Part shown: one piece after another, positions 52,839 through 62,993 of the stretch | How positions within the stretch are numbered: position 1 is the first letter of the stretch | How the letters are laid out: each line of letters opens with the position of its first letter | Assembly: GCF_900104025.1 (NCBI RefSeq) | Contig: NZ_FNIQ01000005.1 | Span: 248,001 to 312,000 of the forward strand | Direction of reading: 5' to 3' | Length of the DNA stretch: 64,000 nucleotides | DNA from: Geodermatophilus sp. DSM 45219 | GTDB lineage: Bacteria > Actinomycetota > Actinomycetes > Mycobacteriales > Geodermatophilaceae | Position numbers and translations under genes: made by a program | The notes under the pieces: generated by a model | Seen by the model: only the letters and a program-made list of their open reading frames with translations | Told to the model about the DNA's origin: nothing | Databases searched by the model: none

Positions 52839-53828
52839 TCAGGAGTCGTGCAGGAAGGTCTCCAGCAGCTGCCGGGCGGCCAGCGCCGGGGTCAGCTCGC
52901 CGGCCAGCACCGCCGCCTCCAGCGCCGGCGTGGCCGCCCGGACGCCGGGGTGCGCGCGCAGCCGGTGCTCCAGCCCGTCGCGCACCAGCTGCCGGGTCCA
53001 GCGCACCTGCTGCGACCGCCGGTGCTTGTCGAACGCGCCGGACGCCTTCCGCCGGTCCTGGTGCTCGACCAGCCTGGCCCACACCTCGTCGAGACCCTCG
53101 CCGGTCAGCCCCGCGCAGGTGAGCACGGGGACGTCCCACTCCTCGCCGTGCCCGCGCAGCATGCGGATCGCCCCGGCCAGCTCGCGGGCGGCCTTGCGCG
53201 CGTCGCCCGCGGCCGGGCCGTCGGCCTTGTTCACGGCGATGACGTCGGCGATCTCGAGGATGCCGCGCTTGATCCCCTGCAGCTGGTCCCCGGTGCGGGC
53301 CAGCGTCAGGAACAGGAACGAGTCCACCATCTCGGCGACGGTGATCTCCGACTGCCCGACACCCACGGTCTCCACCAGGACGACGTCGTGACCGGCCGCC
53401 TCGACGACGACCATCGACTCCCGCGTCGCCTGCGCGACCCCGCCGAGCGTGCCCGACGTCGGCGACGGGCGGATGAACGCGTTCGGGTCGACCGACAGCC
53501 GCGCCATCCGCGTCTTGTCGCCGAGGATCGAGCCCCCCGACCGGGCGGACGACGGGTCGACGGCGAGGACGGCGACCTTGGAGCCCGCCGCGGTCAGCGT
53601 GACCCCGAGCTGGTCGATGAAGGTCGACTTCCCCACCCCGGGGACCCCGCTGATGCCGATCCGACGGGCGCCCCCGGTGTGCGGCAGCAGCTCCACGAGC
53701 AGCTCCTGCGCCCGCTCCCGGTGGTCGGCGCGGTGGGACTCGACGAGCGTGATCGCCCGCGCCACCGCTCGCCGGTCGCCCTTGAGGACGCCCTCGACGA
53801 GCGCCGGGACGTCGATGGGACGGCCCAT
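52839..53828 (-). CDS. meaB: methylmalonyl-CoA mutase-associated GTPase MeaB
   Basis: G3E-family GTPase that loads and protects the adenosylcobalamin cofactor of the mutase. 329 residues. Walker A GVPGVGKST at 61-69, SSARSGGSILGDKTRMARL switch region, VLVETVGVGQSEITVAEMVD (Mg-binding and base-specificity switch), base-binding NKAD. Start ATG 53828 overlaps the mutB stop (TGATG). Confidence 0.95.
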   Translation of the reverse strand: MGRPIDVPALVEGVLKGDRRAVARAITLVESHRADHRERAQELLVELLPHTGGARRIGISGVPGVGKSTFIDQLGVTLTAAGSKVAVLAVDPSSARSGGSILGDKTRMARLSVDPNAFIRPSPTSGTLGGVAQATRESMVVVEAAGHDVVLVETVGVGQSEITVAEMVDSFLFLTLARTGDQLQGIKRGILEIADVIAVNKADGPAAGDARKAARELAGAIRMLRGHGEEWDVPVLTCAGLTGEGLDEVWARLVEHQDRRKASGAFDKHRRSQQVRWTRQLVRDGLEHRLRAHPGVRAATPALEAAVLAGELTPALAARQLLETFLHDS

Positions 53829-56035
53829 CAGTGCCCGAGGCGCGAGGACAGCGTCCGCAGCAGGTCCTGCGCCGCCTCCGCGACGACCGTGCCCGGCAGG
53901 AACACCGCCGCCGCACCCATCTCCTGGAGCGTCGGCACGTCGTCGGGCGGGATGACCCCGCCGACCACGATGACGACGTCCTCGGCCCCGAGGTCGGCGA
54001 GCGCCTGCTTGAGCGCCGGCACCAGCGTCAGGTGGCCGGCGGCCAGCGAGGAGACGCCGACGACGTGCACGTCGGCCTCCACCGCCTGCCGGGCGACCTC
54101 CTCCGGCGTCTGGAACAGCGGGCCCACGTCGACGTCGAAGCCGAGGTCGGCGAAGGCGGTCGCGATGACCTTCTGCCCGCGGTCGTGGCCGTCCTGGCCC
54201 ATCTTCGCGACCAGGATGCGGGGACGCCGTCCCTCGGCCTCCTCGAACGCCTCGGCCATCCGCCGGGTCTCCTCCATCGGGCCCGATGCTCCTGCCTCGT
54301 CGCGGTACACACCGGAGATCGTGCGCACCTGGCCGGCGTGCCGCCCGTACACCTCCTCCAGCGCGTCGGAGATCTCCCCGACCGTCGCCTTGGCCCGCGC
54401 CGCGTCGACGGCGAGCTTCAGCAGGTTGGCGTCCAGGTCGCTCCCCCGCCGTCCCTCGGCCGCCGCGCGGGCGGCGTCGGTGAGCCGGCGCAGCGCCTCC
54501 TGCACGGCACCCGCGTCACGGGAGGCCCGCAGCTCCGCCAGCTTGGCCTTCTGCTGGGCGAGCACGTCGGCGTTGTCCACCCGCAGCACCTCGATCGCCT
54601 CGTCGGCGTCCACGCGGTACTTGTTCACGCCGATGACCGGCTGCCGGCCCGAGTCGATGCGCGCCTGGGTGCGGGCGGCGGCCTCCTCGATCCTCAGCTT
54701 CGGGATGCCGTCGTCGATGGCCTGGGCCATGCCGCCGTGCTCGGCGACCTCCTCGATGTGCGCCCACGCGCGGCGGGCCAGGTCGTAGGTCAGCCGCTCG
54801 ACGTAGGCCGACCCGCCCCACGGGTCGATGACCCGCGTCGTCCCGGACTCCTGCTGCAGCAGCAGCTGGGTGTTGCGGGCGATCCGGGCGGAGAAGTCGG
54901 TGGGCAGCGCCAGCGCCTCGTCCAGGGCGTTGGTGTGCAGCGACTGGGTGTGCCCCTGGGTGGCGGCCATGGCCTCCAGGCAGGTGCGGACGACGTTGTT
55001 GTAGACGTCCTGCGCGGTCAGCGACCAGCCCGAGGTCTGCGAGTGGGTGCGCAGCGACAGCGACTTGTCCTTCTGCGCCCCGGCCTCCTTCACCAGCCGC
55101 GCCCACAGCAGCCGCCCGGCCCGCAGCTTCGCGACCTCCATGAAGAAGTTCATGCCGATCGCCCAGAAGAAGCTCAACCGCGGGGCGAACGCGTCGACGT
55201 CCAGCCCGGCCGCCTTGCCCGCCTCGAGGTACTCCACGCCGTCGGCCAGCGTGTAGGCCAGCTCCAGGTCGGCCGTCGCCCCGGCCTCCTGGATGTGGTA
55301 GCCGGAGATGGAGATCGAGTTGAACCGCGGCATCTCCCGCGAGGTGAACGCGAAGATGTCGCTGATGATCTGCATCGACGGCTTCGGCGGGTAGATGTAG
55401 GTGTTGCGGACCATGAACTCCTTGAGGATGTCGTTCTGGATGGTCCCGGTCAGCTGACCGTGCTCCACCCCCTGCTCCTCGGCCGCGACGATGTAGAGCG
55501 CGAGCACCGGCAGGACGGCGCCGTTCATGGTCATCGAGACGCTCATCCGGTCCAGCGGGATGCCGTCGAACAGCTGCCGCATGTCCAGGATCGAGTCGAC
55601 GGCCACCCCGGCCATGCCGACGTCGCCGACCACGCGCGGGTGGTCGGAGTCGTAGCCGCGGTGGGTGGGTAGGTCGAACGCGATCGACAGGCCCTTCTGC
55701 CCGGCGGCGAGGTTGCGCCGGTAGAACGCGTTGGAGTCCGCGGCGGTGGAGAAGCCCGCGTACTGGCGCACCGTCCACGGCTGGGTGGTGTACATCGTCG
55801 GGTAGGGCCCGCGCAGGTAGGGCGGCAGCCCCGGGTAGGTCCGCAGGAAGTCCAGGCCGTCGAGGTCGGCCGGGGTGTACAGCGGCGGGACGGCGATGCC
55901 CTCCGGCGTCTCCCAGGCCGCCTCCTCCACGCCCCGGCCGGTGGTCTCCTTGAACCGCTTGGCCCAGTCGTCGGCCGATCCGGTGGCCGCGGGGCGGCCC
56001 AGCTCGACGCTGCCGAAGTCGGGAATCGCACTCAT
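53828..56035 (-). CDS. mutB: methylmalonyl-CoA mutase large subunit
   Basis: Adenosylcobalamin-dependent isomerisation of (R)-methylmalonyl-CoA to succinyl-CoA. 735 residues. Catalytic barrel with [20 protein letters not shown] and [17 protein letters not shown]-terminal B12 domain with the His-on motif [13 protein letters not shown] at about residue 615. Start ATG 56035 overlaps the mutA stop (ATGA). Together with the carboxylase encoded at 40-44 kb it completes the propionate route except the epimerase. Confidence 0.97.
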   Translation of the reverse strand: MSAIPDFGSVELGRPAATGSADDWAKRFKETTGRGVEEAAWETPEGIAVPPLYTPADLDGLDFLRTYPGLPPYLRGPYPTMYTTQPWTVRQYAGFSTAADSNAFYRRNLAAGQKGLSIAFDLPTHRGYDSDHPRVVGDVGMAGVAVDSILDMRQLFDGIPLDRMSVSMTMNGAVLPVLALYIVAAEEQGVEHGQLTGTIQNDILKEFMVRNTYIYPPKPSMQIISDIFAFTSREMPRFNSISISGYHIQEAGATADLELAYTLADGVEYLEAGKAAGLDVDAFAPRLSFFWAIGMNFFMEVAKLRAGRLLWARLVKEAGAQKDKSLSLRTHSQTSGWSLTAQDVYNNVVRTCLEAMAATQGHTQSLHTNALDEALALPTDFSARIARNTQLLLQQESGTTRVIDPWGGSAYVERLTYDLARRAWAHIEEVAEHGGMAQAIDDGIPKLRIEEAAARTQARIDSGRQPVIGVNKYRVDADEAIEVLRVDNADVLAQQKAKLAELRASRDAGAVQEALRRLTDAARAAAEGRRGSDLDANLLKLAVDAARAKATVGEISDALEEVYGRHAGQVRTISGVYRDEAGASGPMEETRRMAEAFEEAEGRRPRILVAKMGQDGHDRGQKVIATAFADLGFDVDVGPLFQTPEEVARQAVEADVHVVGVSSLAAGHLTLVPALKQALADLGAEDVVIVVGGVIPPDDVPTLQEMGAAAVFLPGTVVAEAAQDLLRTLSSRLGH

Positions 56036-57963
56036 GCCGGAACCCCCAGCTGCTGGTGTACCTGGTGGAGGACGTCGAGCGCGTCGCACCCGGCGTACAC
56101 GTACCCGTCGACGCCCTCGACGGCGAGCGACGGCTTCCCGGCCAGCCACACCTGGGTGGCCCCGGCGGCGCGGAGCTCGGCGGCCAGCGAGGCCGCCGTC
56201 TCCGCGTAGTCGCGGTCGGTCCCGCAGATGCAGGCGACCGTCGTGCGGGCGTCGGCGAACCCGCCGGCCCCGTCCCCGGGCGCCGTCGCGATCCCGCCGG
56301 CCTGGAACAGGTTGCCGGCGAAGGTCGCCCGCGCGGTGTGCCGGGCGATCGGTCCGATGGTCGCGAGGTAGACCTCCGGACGGCGCCCTGCCCCCGACTG
56401 CGCTGCGGCGTCGGCGCGGTCGCGCAGCTCCTCGAACCCCTGGGCGGCGCGCACGCGCGGCAGGCCCCCGGTGCGGCGCAGGTCCGCCCCGGGCTGCCGC
56501 TCGGGCAGCTTCTCGGTGGGGTTCGGGAACTCGCTCACGCCGGTGATCGCGTCGGTGCGGTGCGCCAGCCGGTCGGCGCGCGCGTCCCACGCGGCGGCGA
56601 TCCGGTCGCGCACCAGGCCCGAACCGAGTGCGGCGGCCAGCCCACCGGCCCGCTCGATCTCGGTGAACCAGTCCCAGGCCGCCGTCGCGAGCGCGTCGGT
56701 GAGCGACTCGACGTACCAGGAGCCGCCGGCCGGGTCGAGGACGCGGGCGAGGTGCGCCTCCTCCACCAGCAGGTTCTGGGTGTTGCGGGCGATCCGGCGG
56801 GAGAAGGCGTCGGGCAGGCCCAGCGCGGCGTCGAAGGGCTGCACCGTGACGACGTCCGCACCGCCCACGCCCGCGGCGAAGCAGGCCACCGTCGTCCGCA
56901 GCATGTTGACCCAGGGGTCGCGCCTGGTCGTCATCACCGACGAGGTGACCGCGTGCTGGCGCTGCGCGCGGACGTCGGGTGACGCGCCGCTGACCTCGCC
57001 GACCCGGTCCCACAGCCGGCGGGCGGCGCGCAGCGCGGCGATCGTCGTGAACTGGTCGGCGGTCGCGGCGTAGCGGAACTCCAGCTGGGCGAACGCCTCG
57101 TCGGTCGACAACCCGCCGTCGGTGAGCGCCCGCAGGTAGGCCACGCCCGCGGCCAGCGAGCAGCCGAGCTCCTCGACGGCGGAGGCGCCCGCGTCGGCGA
57201 AGACCGTGGCGTCGACGACGACGGTCCGCCAGCCCGCGGGTGCGCGGCGGGCGATCCCGGCCAGCCCGGTGAGGTCCTGCTCCTGCCCCGAGGCCGCCTG
57301 CACGCCGAGCGGGTCCAGCCCGAGCGAGCCACCGGGGGCGAGGTCGGTGCGCCCGTCGACGAGGGCGAGCAGCGCCTCCGCGGCGGGGAGTCCACCGGAG
57401 ACGCCGACCGGCGCGAGGTCGAGGTAGACGTCGGTGAGCACCTCGCCGAGGGCGTCCGCGGGGACCGCACCCTCGCCGACCTCCAGCCACAGCGAGGTGA
57501 CGCCGTTCTCCAGGTCGGCGGCGACGGCCTCCCGGGTCCGCGCGACGTCCGGGTGGGCGTGCCGCTGCCGCACGTCCCAGCTGCCGGACGCGCCCCCCTC
57601 GGTGCCCCCGGCGGCGGAGACGGCGGCCGAGCCGGCGGGACCGACCGCGGGCCGGCCGCCGCGGACGAACGGCGGGAGACCCGGGACGCCGACCGCGGTG
57701 GGCAGGTTCCCGGCGTCCTCGGCGGTGTAGAGCGGGGCGACGTCGACACCGGTGGCCACCGGCACCCGCAGCGCGTCCTCGACCGGGTCGGGGAGGTCCT
57801 CGCGCCCGGCCTTGCGCAGCACCCCGGCGACCAGCTCCCGCCAGGCCTCCCGGGTGGCGGCCGGGAACCCGGCGGCGAGCGGCAGGTGGTCGGGGACCTC
57901 GTGCTCGGCCGGCACCTCGGCGTCGGCGGGCGCGGCGGTCTGCTGATCGGAGGAACGCATCAT
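56032..57963 (-). CDS. mutA: methylmalonyl-CoA mutase small subunit
   Basis: Catalytically silent partner of MutB, 643 residues. The barrel domain is recognisable ([40 protein letters not shown]), and the B12-like C-terminal domain lacks the D-x-H-x-x-G motif, reading [20 protein letters not shown] instead, as expected for MutA. Start ATG 57963 (or 57960) with GGGAG upstream. First gene of mutA-mutB-meaB; a TAGACA near 58003 could be its -10. Confidence 0.95.
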   Translation of the reverse strand: MMRSSDQQTAAPADAEVPAEHEVPDHLPLAAGFPAATREAWRELVAGVLRKAGREDLPDPVEDALRVPVATGVDVAPLYTAEDAGNLPTAVGVPGLPPFVRGGRPAVGPAGSAAVSAAGGTEGGASGSWDVRQRHAHPDVARTREAVAADLENGVTSLWLEVGEGAVPADALGEVLTDVYLDLAPVGVSGGLPAAEALLALVDGRTDLAPGGSLGLDPLGVQAASGQEQDLTGLAGIARRAPAGWRTVVVDATVFADAGASAVEELGCSLAAGVAYLRALTDGGLSTDEAFAQLEFRYAATADQFTTIAALRAARRLWDRVGEVSGASPDVRAQRQHAVTSSVMTTRRDPWVNMLRTTVACFAAGVGGADVVTVQPFDAALGLPDAFSRRIARNTQNLLVEEAHLARVLDPAGGSWYVESLTDALATAAWDWFTEIERAGGLAAALGSGLVRDRIAAAWDARADRLAHRTDAITGVSEFPNPTEKLPERQPGADLRRTGGLPRVRAAQGFEELRDRADAAAQSGAGRRPEVYLATIGPIARHTARATFAGNLFQAGGIATAPGDGAGGFADARTTVACICGTDRDYAETAASLAAELRAAGATQVWLAGKPSLAVEGVDGYVYAGCDALDVLHQVHQQLGVPA

Positions 57964-58000
57964 CGGGCTCCCGGCATCGTCGGTCGATCGGCGTCAGTGT

Positions 58001-59248
58001 CTACCGTCGCGCACCCGGACCGGAACCGCTGGGTTGCGGCGTCGGGCCGGACGGTGGAACGCCCGCGTCGGCGGCCAGCGCGTGCAGCGCGGTGCGGGCC
58101 ATCAGCCGCACGCCGACCGCGATCGCCCGCTCGTCGACGTCGAACGTGCCCCGGTGCAGGTCCAGCGGGGCGCCGCCGCCGTGGGTGCCCAGCCGGGCCA
58201 GCGCGATCGGCAGGACGTCGGCGAACCAGCCGAAGTCCTCCCCGCCCATGCTCTGCGGGGACAGCTGCAGCCCCTTGGTGCCGACCGTCTCCAGGGCCGC
58301 CGAGCGCAGCAGCGCGACCGCCCGCGGGTCGTTGACCACCGGCGGCACGCCGCGGATGTAGTCGACCTCCACGCCGGCGCCGGTGGTGGCCGCGACCCGC
58401 TCGACGAGCGAGCGCAGCAGCGTCTCGGCGTCCCGCCACGTCTCGCGGTCCAGCACCCGCACGGTGCCGCGCAGGTGGCCGCGTTGCGGGATGGCGTTGG
58501 CCGCCACCCCGGCGTTGACCGCGCCCCACACCAGCGACATGCCCGCGCGCGGGTCGACCTGCCGGGACAGCAGCGCGGGGAGGTCGGTGATCAGCCGGCC
58601 GAGCGCGTCGACCAGGTCGACGGTCAGCTGCGGGCGCGCGGTGTGCCCGCCGGGGCCGGTGAGGGTGACGTCCATCCGGTCGCACGCAGCGGTGATCGCG
58701 CCGGTGCGCAGGCCGATGCTGCCGGCCGGGATCGAGGGGTCGCAGTGCAGCGCGAAGGCGCGCGACGCCCCGGCGAGCACACCGGCCGCGACCACCTCGG
58801 TGGCCCCGCCGGGCACCGACTCCTCGGCGGGCTGGAAGACGCAGCGCACGGTCCCGGGCAGCTCGTCGAGCGCCGCGAGGGCCAGCGCGGCACCGAGGAC
58901 GACGGTGGTGTGCACGTCGTGCCCGCAGGCGTGGCAGGTGTTCTCGCGGGTGGAGGCGTAGGGGACGTCCTTGAGGTCGGCCAGCGGCAGGGCGTCGATG
59001 TCGGCGCGCAGCACCACGACCGGGTCCCCGGACCCGACCTCGACGACCAGCCCGGTGCCGCTGGGCAGCCGCTTGGGCTCCAGGCCGGCGCTGCGCAGCC
59101 GCTGCTCGACGAAGGACGTCGTCTCGAACTCGGCGAAGGCCAGCTCGGGGTGGGCGTGCAGGTGCCGGCGGACGGCGACCAGCTGGGGCTGCTGGTCGGC
59201 GACCCACTCGTCGACCGCCGTCCCCAGCTTCTCCGGGAACTCCGTCAC
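58001..59248 (-). CDS. M20-family amidohydrolase (AmiA1/AmiB1-like)
   Basis: Zinc-dependent N-acyl-amino-acid or peptide amidase, 415 residues. RRHLHAHPELAFAEFETTSF opening; metal site in ADIDALPLADL, CHACGHDVHTTVVLGAALAL and FQPAEESVPGGATEV; GGHTARPQLTVDLVDALGRL in the dimerisation domain; QSMGGEDFGWFADVLPIA final metal ligand block. GTG 59248. In M. tuberculosis two such genes lie between lpdA and deoD (from memory); here one remains, separated by mutAB. Confidence 0.9.
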   Translation of the reverse strand: MTEFPEKLGTAVDEWVADQQPQLVAVRRHLHAHPELAFAEFETTSFVEQRLRSAGLEPKRLPSGTGLVVEVGSGDPVVVLRADIDALPLADLKDVPYASTRENTCHACGHDVHTTVVLGAALALAALDELPGTVRCVFQPAEESVPGGATEVVAAGVLAGASRAFALHCDPSIPAGSIGLRTGAITAACDRMDVTLTGPGGHTARPQLTVDLVDALGRLITDLPALLSRQVDPRAGMSLVWGAVNAGVAANAIPQRGHLRGTVRVLDRETWRDAETLLRSLVERVAATTGAGVEVDYIRGVPPVVNDPRAVALLRSAALETVGTKGLQLSPQSMGGEDFGWFADVLPIALARLGTHGGGAPLDLHRGTFDVDERAIAVGVRLMARTALHALAADAGVPPSGPTPQPSGSGPGARR

Positions 59249-59252
59249 GAGA

Positions 59253-59329
59253 CCGAGCCCCTCATGCCGCCGTGCCGCTCATGCCGCTCATGCCGCCGAG
59301 CCCCTCATGCCGCCGAGCCCCTCATGCCG
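59253..59329. repeat. 17-bp tandem repeat upstream of M20 gene
   Basis: CCGAGCCCCTCATGCCG at 59253-59269, 59296-59312 and 59313-59329 (last two exactly tandem); the gap holds two further GCCGCTCAT pieces. The third copy contains the stop codon of the YbdK-type gene (59322-59324), and the first lies 5 bases before the M20 start, so the array is both the spacer and the leader. Confidence 0.8.
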
Positions 59330-60527
59330 CGTGGCCCCCGGTGCACCGTGCCGGGCCGGGCACCGGCCCCGGCGGCTGGTCCCCCGGGCCGCTGCGGGGC
59401 AGCCCGTCCCGCAGTTCGGCGAGCAGGCTGTCGACGACGGCGGTCAGGTCGCCGTCCGACGCCAGGGCGACCGCGCGCTGCCGCTGGTAGGAGGCGCCGA
59501 CGGCGAGGATCCGGTGCACGTCGGCCAGCTCGGCCTCGCAGCCCAGCCGGCGGGCGGTGGGCTCGAGCTCCTCGACCAGGTCGGCGATCGCCTGGCGGAC
59601 CGGCAGCACCGTGCCCTTGTCGTCGACCACGATGTCGGCGTCCAGGCCGTACCGGGCCGCCCGCCACTTGTTCTCCCGCAGCACCCACGAGGCCGGCACC
59701 GGCAGGGTGTAGCCGCGGTCGAGCTGGGTGTCGAACTGCTCGACCAGGCACTGGGACAGCGCCGCGACCGCGCCGACCTCGTCGAGGGTGGGCAGCCCGT
59801 CGCAGATGCGCAGCTCGACGGTGCCGAAGTCCGGGTGCGGGCGGATGTCCCACCACACCTCGCGGACGCTCTCGATGGCGTGCGTGGAGATCAGCGTCTC
59901 CATGTACTCCTCGAACCGGTCCCAGCCCGACAGCTGGTAGGGCAGCCCGGCGGTCGGCATCCCCTCGAACACCTTGGAGCGGGCCGAGGCCAGCCCGGTG
60001 TCGCAGCCGACCCAGAACGGGGAGGACGCCGACAGCGCGAGGAAGTGCGGCACGTACTGGGTGAGCGCGTTGACGATCGGGATGGCCTTCTCCGGCGCGC
60101 GGACGCCGACGTGCACGTGGACGCCGAAGATCTGCAGCCGGCGGGCCAGCCACTGCATCTTCTCGACCAGCTGCAGGTAGCGCTCCTTGGGGGAGATCTG
60201 CTGCGTCTGCCAGTCGGTGATCGGGTGGGTGCCGGCGCACATCAGGCTCAGGCCGCGGCGCTCGGCGGCCGCCCGCACCTCGGCGACGGTGCCGGCCAGG
60301 TCGGCCTTGGCCTCGGCGACGGTGCTGCAGATGCCGGTGATCACCTCGACGGTCGACTGCAGCAGCTCGTGCTTGGCCTTGGGGTGCTCGTCGAGGCCCT
60401 CGGGCCGGATCTCCTCCAGGATCTCCACGGCTCCGGCGGTCAGCTGCCGCGTCCGCAGGTCGACGAGCTGCAGCTCCCACTCGACGCCGAGGCTGGCCCG
60501 CTCGGAGGACCGGAAGGGGATCTGCAC
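59322..60527 (-). CDS. YbdK-type carboxylate-amine ligase (GCS2 family)
   Basis: 401 residues, glutamate-cysteine-ligase-like fold. SERASLGVEWELQLVDLRTR is the GCS2 E-x-E block; HELLQSTVEVITGIC, CAGTHPITDWQTQQISPKER, IFGVHVHVGVRAPEKAIPIV and HPDFGTVELRICDGLPTLDE follow in family order. YbdK enzymes have weak glutamate-cysteine ligase activity; the physiological amine and acid are unknown. GTG 60527 lies 6 bases after TAGACT, whose TAG is also the stop of the upstream gene. Confidence 0.9.
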   Translation of the reverse strand: MQIPFRSSERASLGVEWELQLVDLRTRQLTAGAVEILEEIRPEGLDEHPKAKHELLQSTVEVITGICSTVAEAKADLAGTVAEVRAAAERRGLSLMCAGTHPITDWQTQQISPKERYLQLVEKMQWLARRLQIFGVHVHVGVRAPEKAIPIVNALTQYVPHFLALSASSPFWVGCDTGLASARSKVFEGMPTAGLPYQLSGWDRFEEYMETLISTHAIESVREVWWDIRPHPDFGTVELRICDGLPTLDEVGAVAALSQCLVEQFDTQLDRGYTLPVPASWVLRENKWRAARYGLDADIVVDDKGTVLPVRQAIADLVEELEPTARRLGCEAELADVHRILAVGASYQRQRAVALASDGDLTAVVDSLLAELRDGLPRSGPGDQPPGPVPGPARCTGGHAA

Positions 60528-60533
60528 CCTCGC

Positions 60534-60539
60534 AGTCTA
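60534..60539 (-). promoter_or_regulatory. -10 element TAGACT before YbdK-type gene
   Basis: TAGACT on the minus strand, 6 bases, GTG at 60527. It overlaps the stop codon of the M16-like gene, so a separate promoter inside an apparent operon is suggested. Confidence 0.4.
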
Positions 60540-62057
60540 GGGACGACCGGCTGCTCCGGCCCCCGGGACGACGGCCTCCACCAGGTCGTCCCCCGCGGTC
60601 CTCGGGCGGGGCAGCCACCGCGCGGCCGGCACCCGCGCCTGCACCGCCGCGACGGCCCGCCGCCCGAACCGCTGCTCGTCCACGACCGCGCTGCACAGGT
60701 TGCGCCCGACGACGACGACCGCCCGGCCGTCCTCGGAGGGCAGCGCCGCCTCGACCAGCTCCCACGGGATGCTGTGCACGTCGCCGTCGCTGTCCCGGTG
60801 GGCCAGCTCCTGCTCGCCGACGACCAGGGCGACCCGGCTGTCCCGGGAGAGCAGCCGGGCCAGGGCCGAGGGCCGGAAGGTCTGCCCGACCGGCAGCGCG
60901 CCCTGCACGTCGCACACGTAGCGGCGCTCGACCGGGGCGCCCGGACCCGGGTAGTCGACGCCCTCGGGCACGTACAGGATCGCCGTCGACCGGGTGCCGC
61001 GCAGGGCCGCCGCGACCCGCTCGGGCGTCGTCGTCCGCCAGGCGTCGACGACGTCCTGCACCGGGCGGAAGGGCAGACCGCCGACCGCGCAGTAGGCGGC
61101 GTCGGCGAGCTCGGACTCGGTCACCGCGCGCTCGTCGGCGTCCAGCTCCTCCTCGAAGCCGGCGACCGCGTGCGCGAGCTCGGCCGCGGTGGGGCCGGAG
61201 GCGCACAGCTCCGTGTACGCCCGCCAGAGCAGGCCCGCGACGGCGTCCTCCTGCCCCTCCCTCGCGTCGACGACGACGGCGACCTCGCGCCGGTCGGCCG
61301 TGAGGTCCAGGGCCAGGGAGTCGACCGAGTAGCTCAGCCCCCGGGCGTGCCGGGCGGTGTCGCGGAGCCGCTCCTTGAGCACCTCGACTCCCATCGTCAG
61401 CGCGGGGTCCCCCGCGCCGCCGGCGGTCAGCAGCAGCCCGACGCCGGCGCCGTGGCCGGTGGTCCACACCGGGCCGGTCTGCGGCCGGGCCTGCGGGACG
61501 GCGCGCTCGGGGCGCGGGCCGGCCGGCAGCGGCAGCCGCAGCCCGGGTGGGAGGGTGCCGGAGCACCACACCGCGGCGTTGCCCCGGGTGAACCACCGGC
61601 GCGCGTGCGCCCGCACCGTCTCCTCGGCCAGGTATTCCGGCCCGGGCCCGTCGGCCACGGCGAGGCCGGGGCCGGTCAGCCCGAAGCGGGCGGCCCACAG
61701 CGCGCCGAGGGTCGAGTGCGCGGTCGAGCAGCTCTCGGCCTGCAGCACGCCGACCTCGAGCTCCATCCGCTCCGTGGGCAGGTCGCCCAGCGCGCGGCAG
61801 ACGCCCTCGAGGAAGGCGCCGACGGCCTCGGGCCGGCCGGTGGCGTGGAAGGTCGTGGTGTCCACGTCGGTGACGGCGTTGCACCGCAGGTGCGACTTCG
61901 GCAGCGCGCCCATGGCGAGGTGCTCGACGAGGTGGGTGACCTCGATGGTCGCGAAGGTCTCGTCGCGGAGCCCGACGCCGAAGACCAGGGCGGCGGTGGT
62001 CCGTGCCGGGCCGTCGGCGGTGAAGACGGGGACGCCGTCGATGTCGATGCGCTGCAC
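60537..62057 (-). CDS. M16 (insulinase)-family zinc peptidase-like protein
   Basis: 506 residues with no signal peptide. The inverted zinc motif HxxEH is present: THLVEHLAMGAL with HLVEH at 42-46, and the second ligand is probably the Glu in VGVLQAESCS (about 108). LRCNAVTDVDTTTFHATG matches the family's N-A/G-x-T-x-x-D-x-T-x-F/Y step. A second half-domain (about 200-400) follows, and the C-terminal 100 residues are unusual. Whether it is active, and on what, is unknown. Start ATG 62057; divergent from the nucleoside phosphorylase. Confidence 0.75.
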   Translation of the reverse strand: MQRIDIDGVPVFTADGPARTTAALVFGVGLRDETFATIEVTHLVEHLAMGALPKSHLRCNAVTDVDTTTFHATGRPEAVGAFLEGVCRALGDLPTERMELEVGVLQAESCSTAHSTLGALWAARFGLTGPGLAVADGPGPEYLAEETVRAHARRWFTRGNAAVWCSGTLPPGLRLPLPAGPRPERAVPQARPQTGPVWTTGHGAGVGLLLTAGGAGDPALTMGVEVLKERLRDTARHARGLSYSVDSLALDLTADRREVAVVVDAREGQEDAVAGLLWRAYTELCASGPTAAELAHAVAGFEEELDADERAVTESELADAAYCAVGGLPFRPVQDVVDAWRTTTPERVAAALRGTRSTAILYVPEGVDYPGPGAPVERRYVCDVQGALPVGQTFRPSALARLLSRDSRVALVVGEQELAHRDSDGDVHSIPWELVEAALPSEDGRAVVVVGRNLCSAVVDEQRFGRRAVAAVQARVPAARWLPRPRTAGDDLVEAVVPGAGAAGRP

Positions 62058-62157
62058 CTCGACACAGTCGGCCGCCCCTCTCCCGGCCTCCAGCGGACAC
62101 GCCCGCGACGGGACGGGTGTGGCCCGTGTGCCTCCTCACCCGCCGCGGCCGCTGCGT

Positions 62158-62163
62158 TAGCGT
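62158..62163 (+). promoter_or_regulatory. -10 element TAGCGT, leaderless start of PNP gene
   Basis: TAGCGT, 6 bases (CCTGCC), GTG at 62170; no ribosome binding site. Confidence 0.5.
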
Positions 62164-62169
62164 CCTGCC

Positions 62170-62979
62170 GTGAGTGCACCCCCCGCGGACGACCCCGCCG
62201 CCCTCGCCGCCCGCGCGGCCGACGACCTGACCAGCGCCCTCGGTGGCGGCCACGACGTGGCCGTGGTGATGGGCTCGGGCTGGGCCCCGGCCGCCGACGC
62301 CTTCGGCGCCGTCGAGGGCAGCGTCGCCATCGGGCAGCTGCCCGGCTTCGCCGCCCCGACCGCGGTGGGCCACGGCGGCGAGGTCCGCTCGGTGCGGGTG
62401 GGCGACCGGAAGGCGCTGCTGTTCCTGGGCCGCACGCACCTCTACGAGGGCCGCGGCGTCGAGCCCGTGGTGCACGGCGTCCGGACGGCGGCCGCCGCGG
62501 GGGTGCGCACCGTCGTCCTCACCAACGCCGCCGGCGGCCTCGCCCCCGACCACCGGGTCGGCCAGGCGGTGCTGATCAGCGACCACCTCAACCTGACCGC
62601 CCGCTCGCCGCTGGTCGGTGCCACGTTCGTCGACCTGACCGACCTGTACTCGGCGCGGCTGCGGTCGCTGGCCCGCGAGCTGCACCCGTCGCTGACCGAG
62701 GGCGTCTACGCCGCGCTGCCCGGGCCGCACTACGAGACGCCGGCCGAGATCCGGATGCTGCGCACGCTCGGGGCGGACCTGGTGGGCATGTCGACGGCCC
62801 TGGAGGCCATCGCCGCGCGGGCGGCCGGCCTGGAGGTGCTGGGGCTGTCGATGGTCACCAACGCGGCCGCCGGGATCACCGGGGAGAAGCTCGACCACGA
62901 GGAGGTGCTCGCGGCGGGCAAGGCGGCGGCGGGCAGGCTGGGCGAGTTCCTCGTGGAGTTCACCGGGCGGCTGCCGTGA
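62170..62979 (+). CDS. punA: purine-nucleoside phosphorylase
   Basis: Trimeric PNP of the NP-II class: phosphorolysis of guanosine and inosine. 269 residues. [14 protein letters not shown] (phosphate loop), [52 protein letters not shown] and [20 protein letters not shown], then VTNAAAGI with the base-binding Asn. Orthologue of the gene called deoD (Rv3307) in M. tuberculosis, where pmmB follows; here an epimerase lies between. Confidence 0.95.
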   Translation: MSAPPADDPAALAARAADDLTSALGGGHDVAVVMGSGWAPAADAFGAVEGSVAIGQLPGFAAPTAVGHGGEVRSVRVGDRKALLFLGRTHLYEGRGVEPVVHGVRTAAAAGVRTVVLTNAAGGLAPDHRVGQAVLISDHLNLTARSPLVGATFVDLTDLYSARLRSLARELHPSLTEGVYAALPGPHYETPAEIRMLRTLGADLVGMSTALEAIAARAAGLEVLGLSMVTNAAAGITGEKLDHEEVLAAGKAAAGRLGEFLVEFTGRLP

Positions 62980-62993
62980 GCGGGCAGGGGCGT

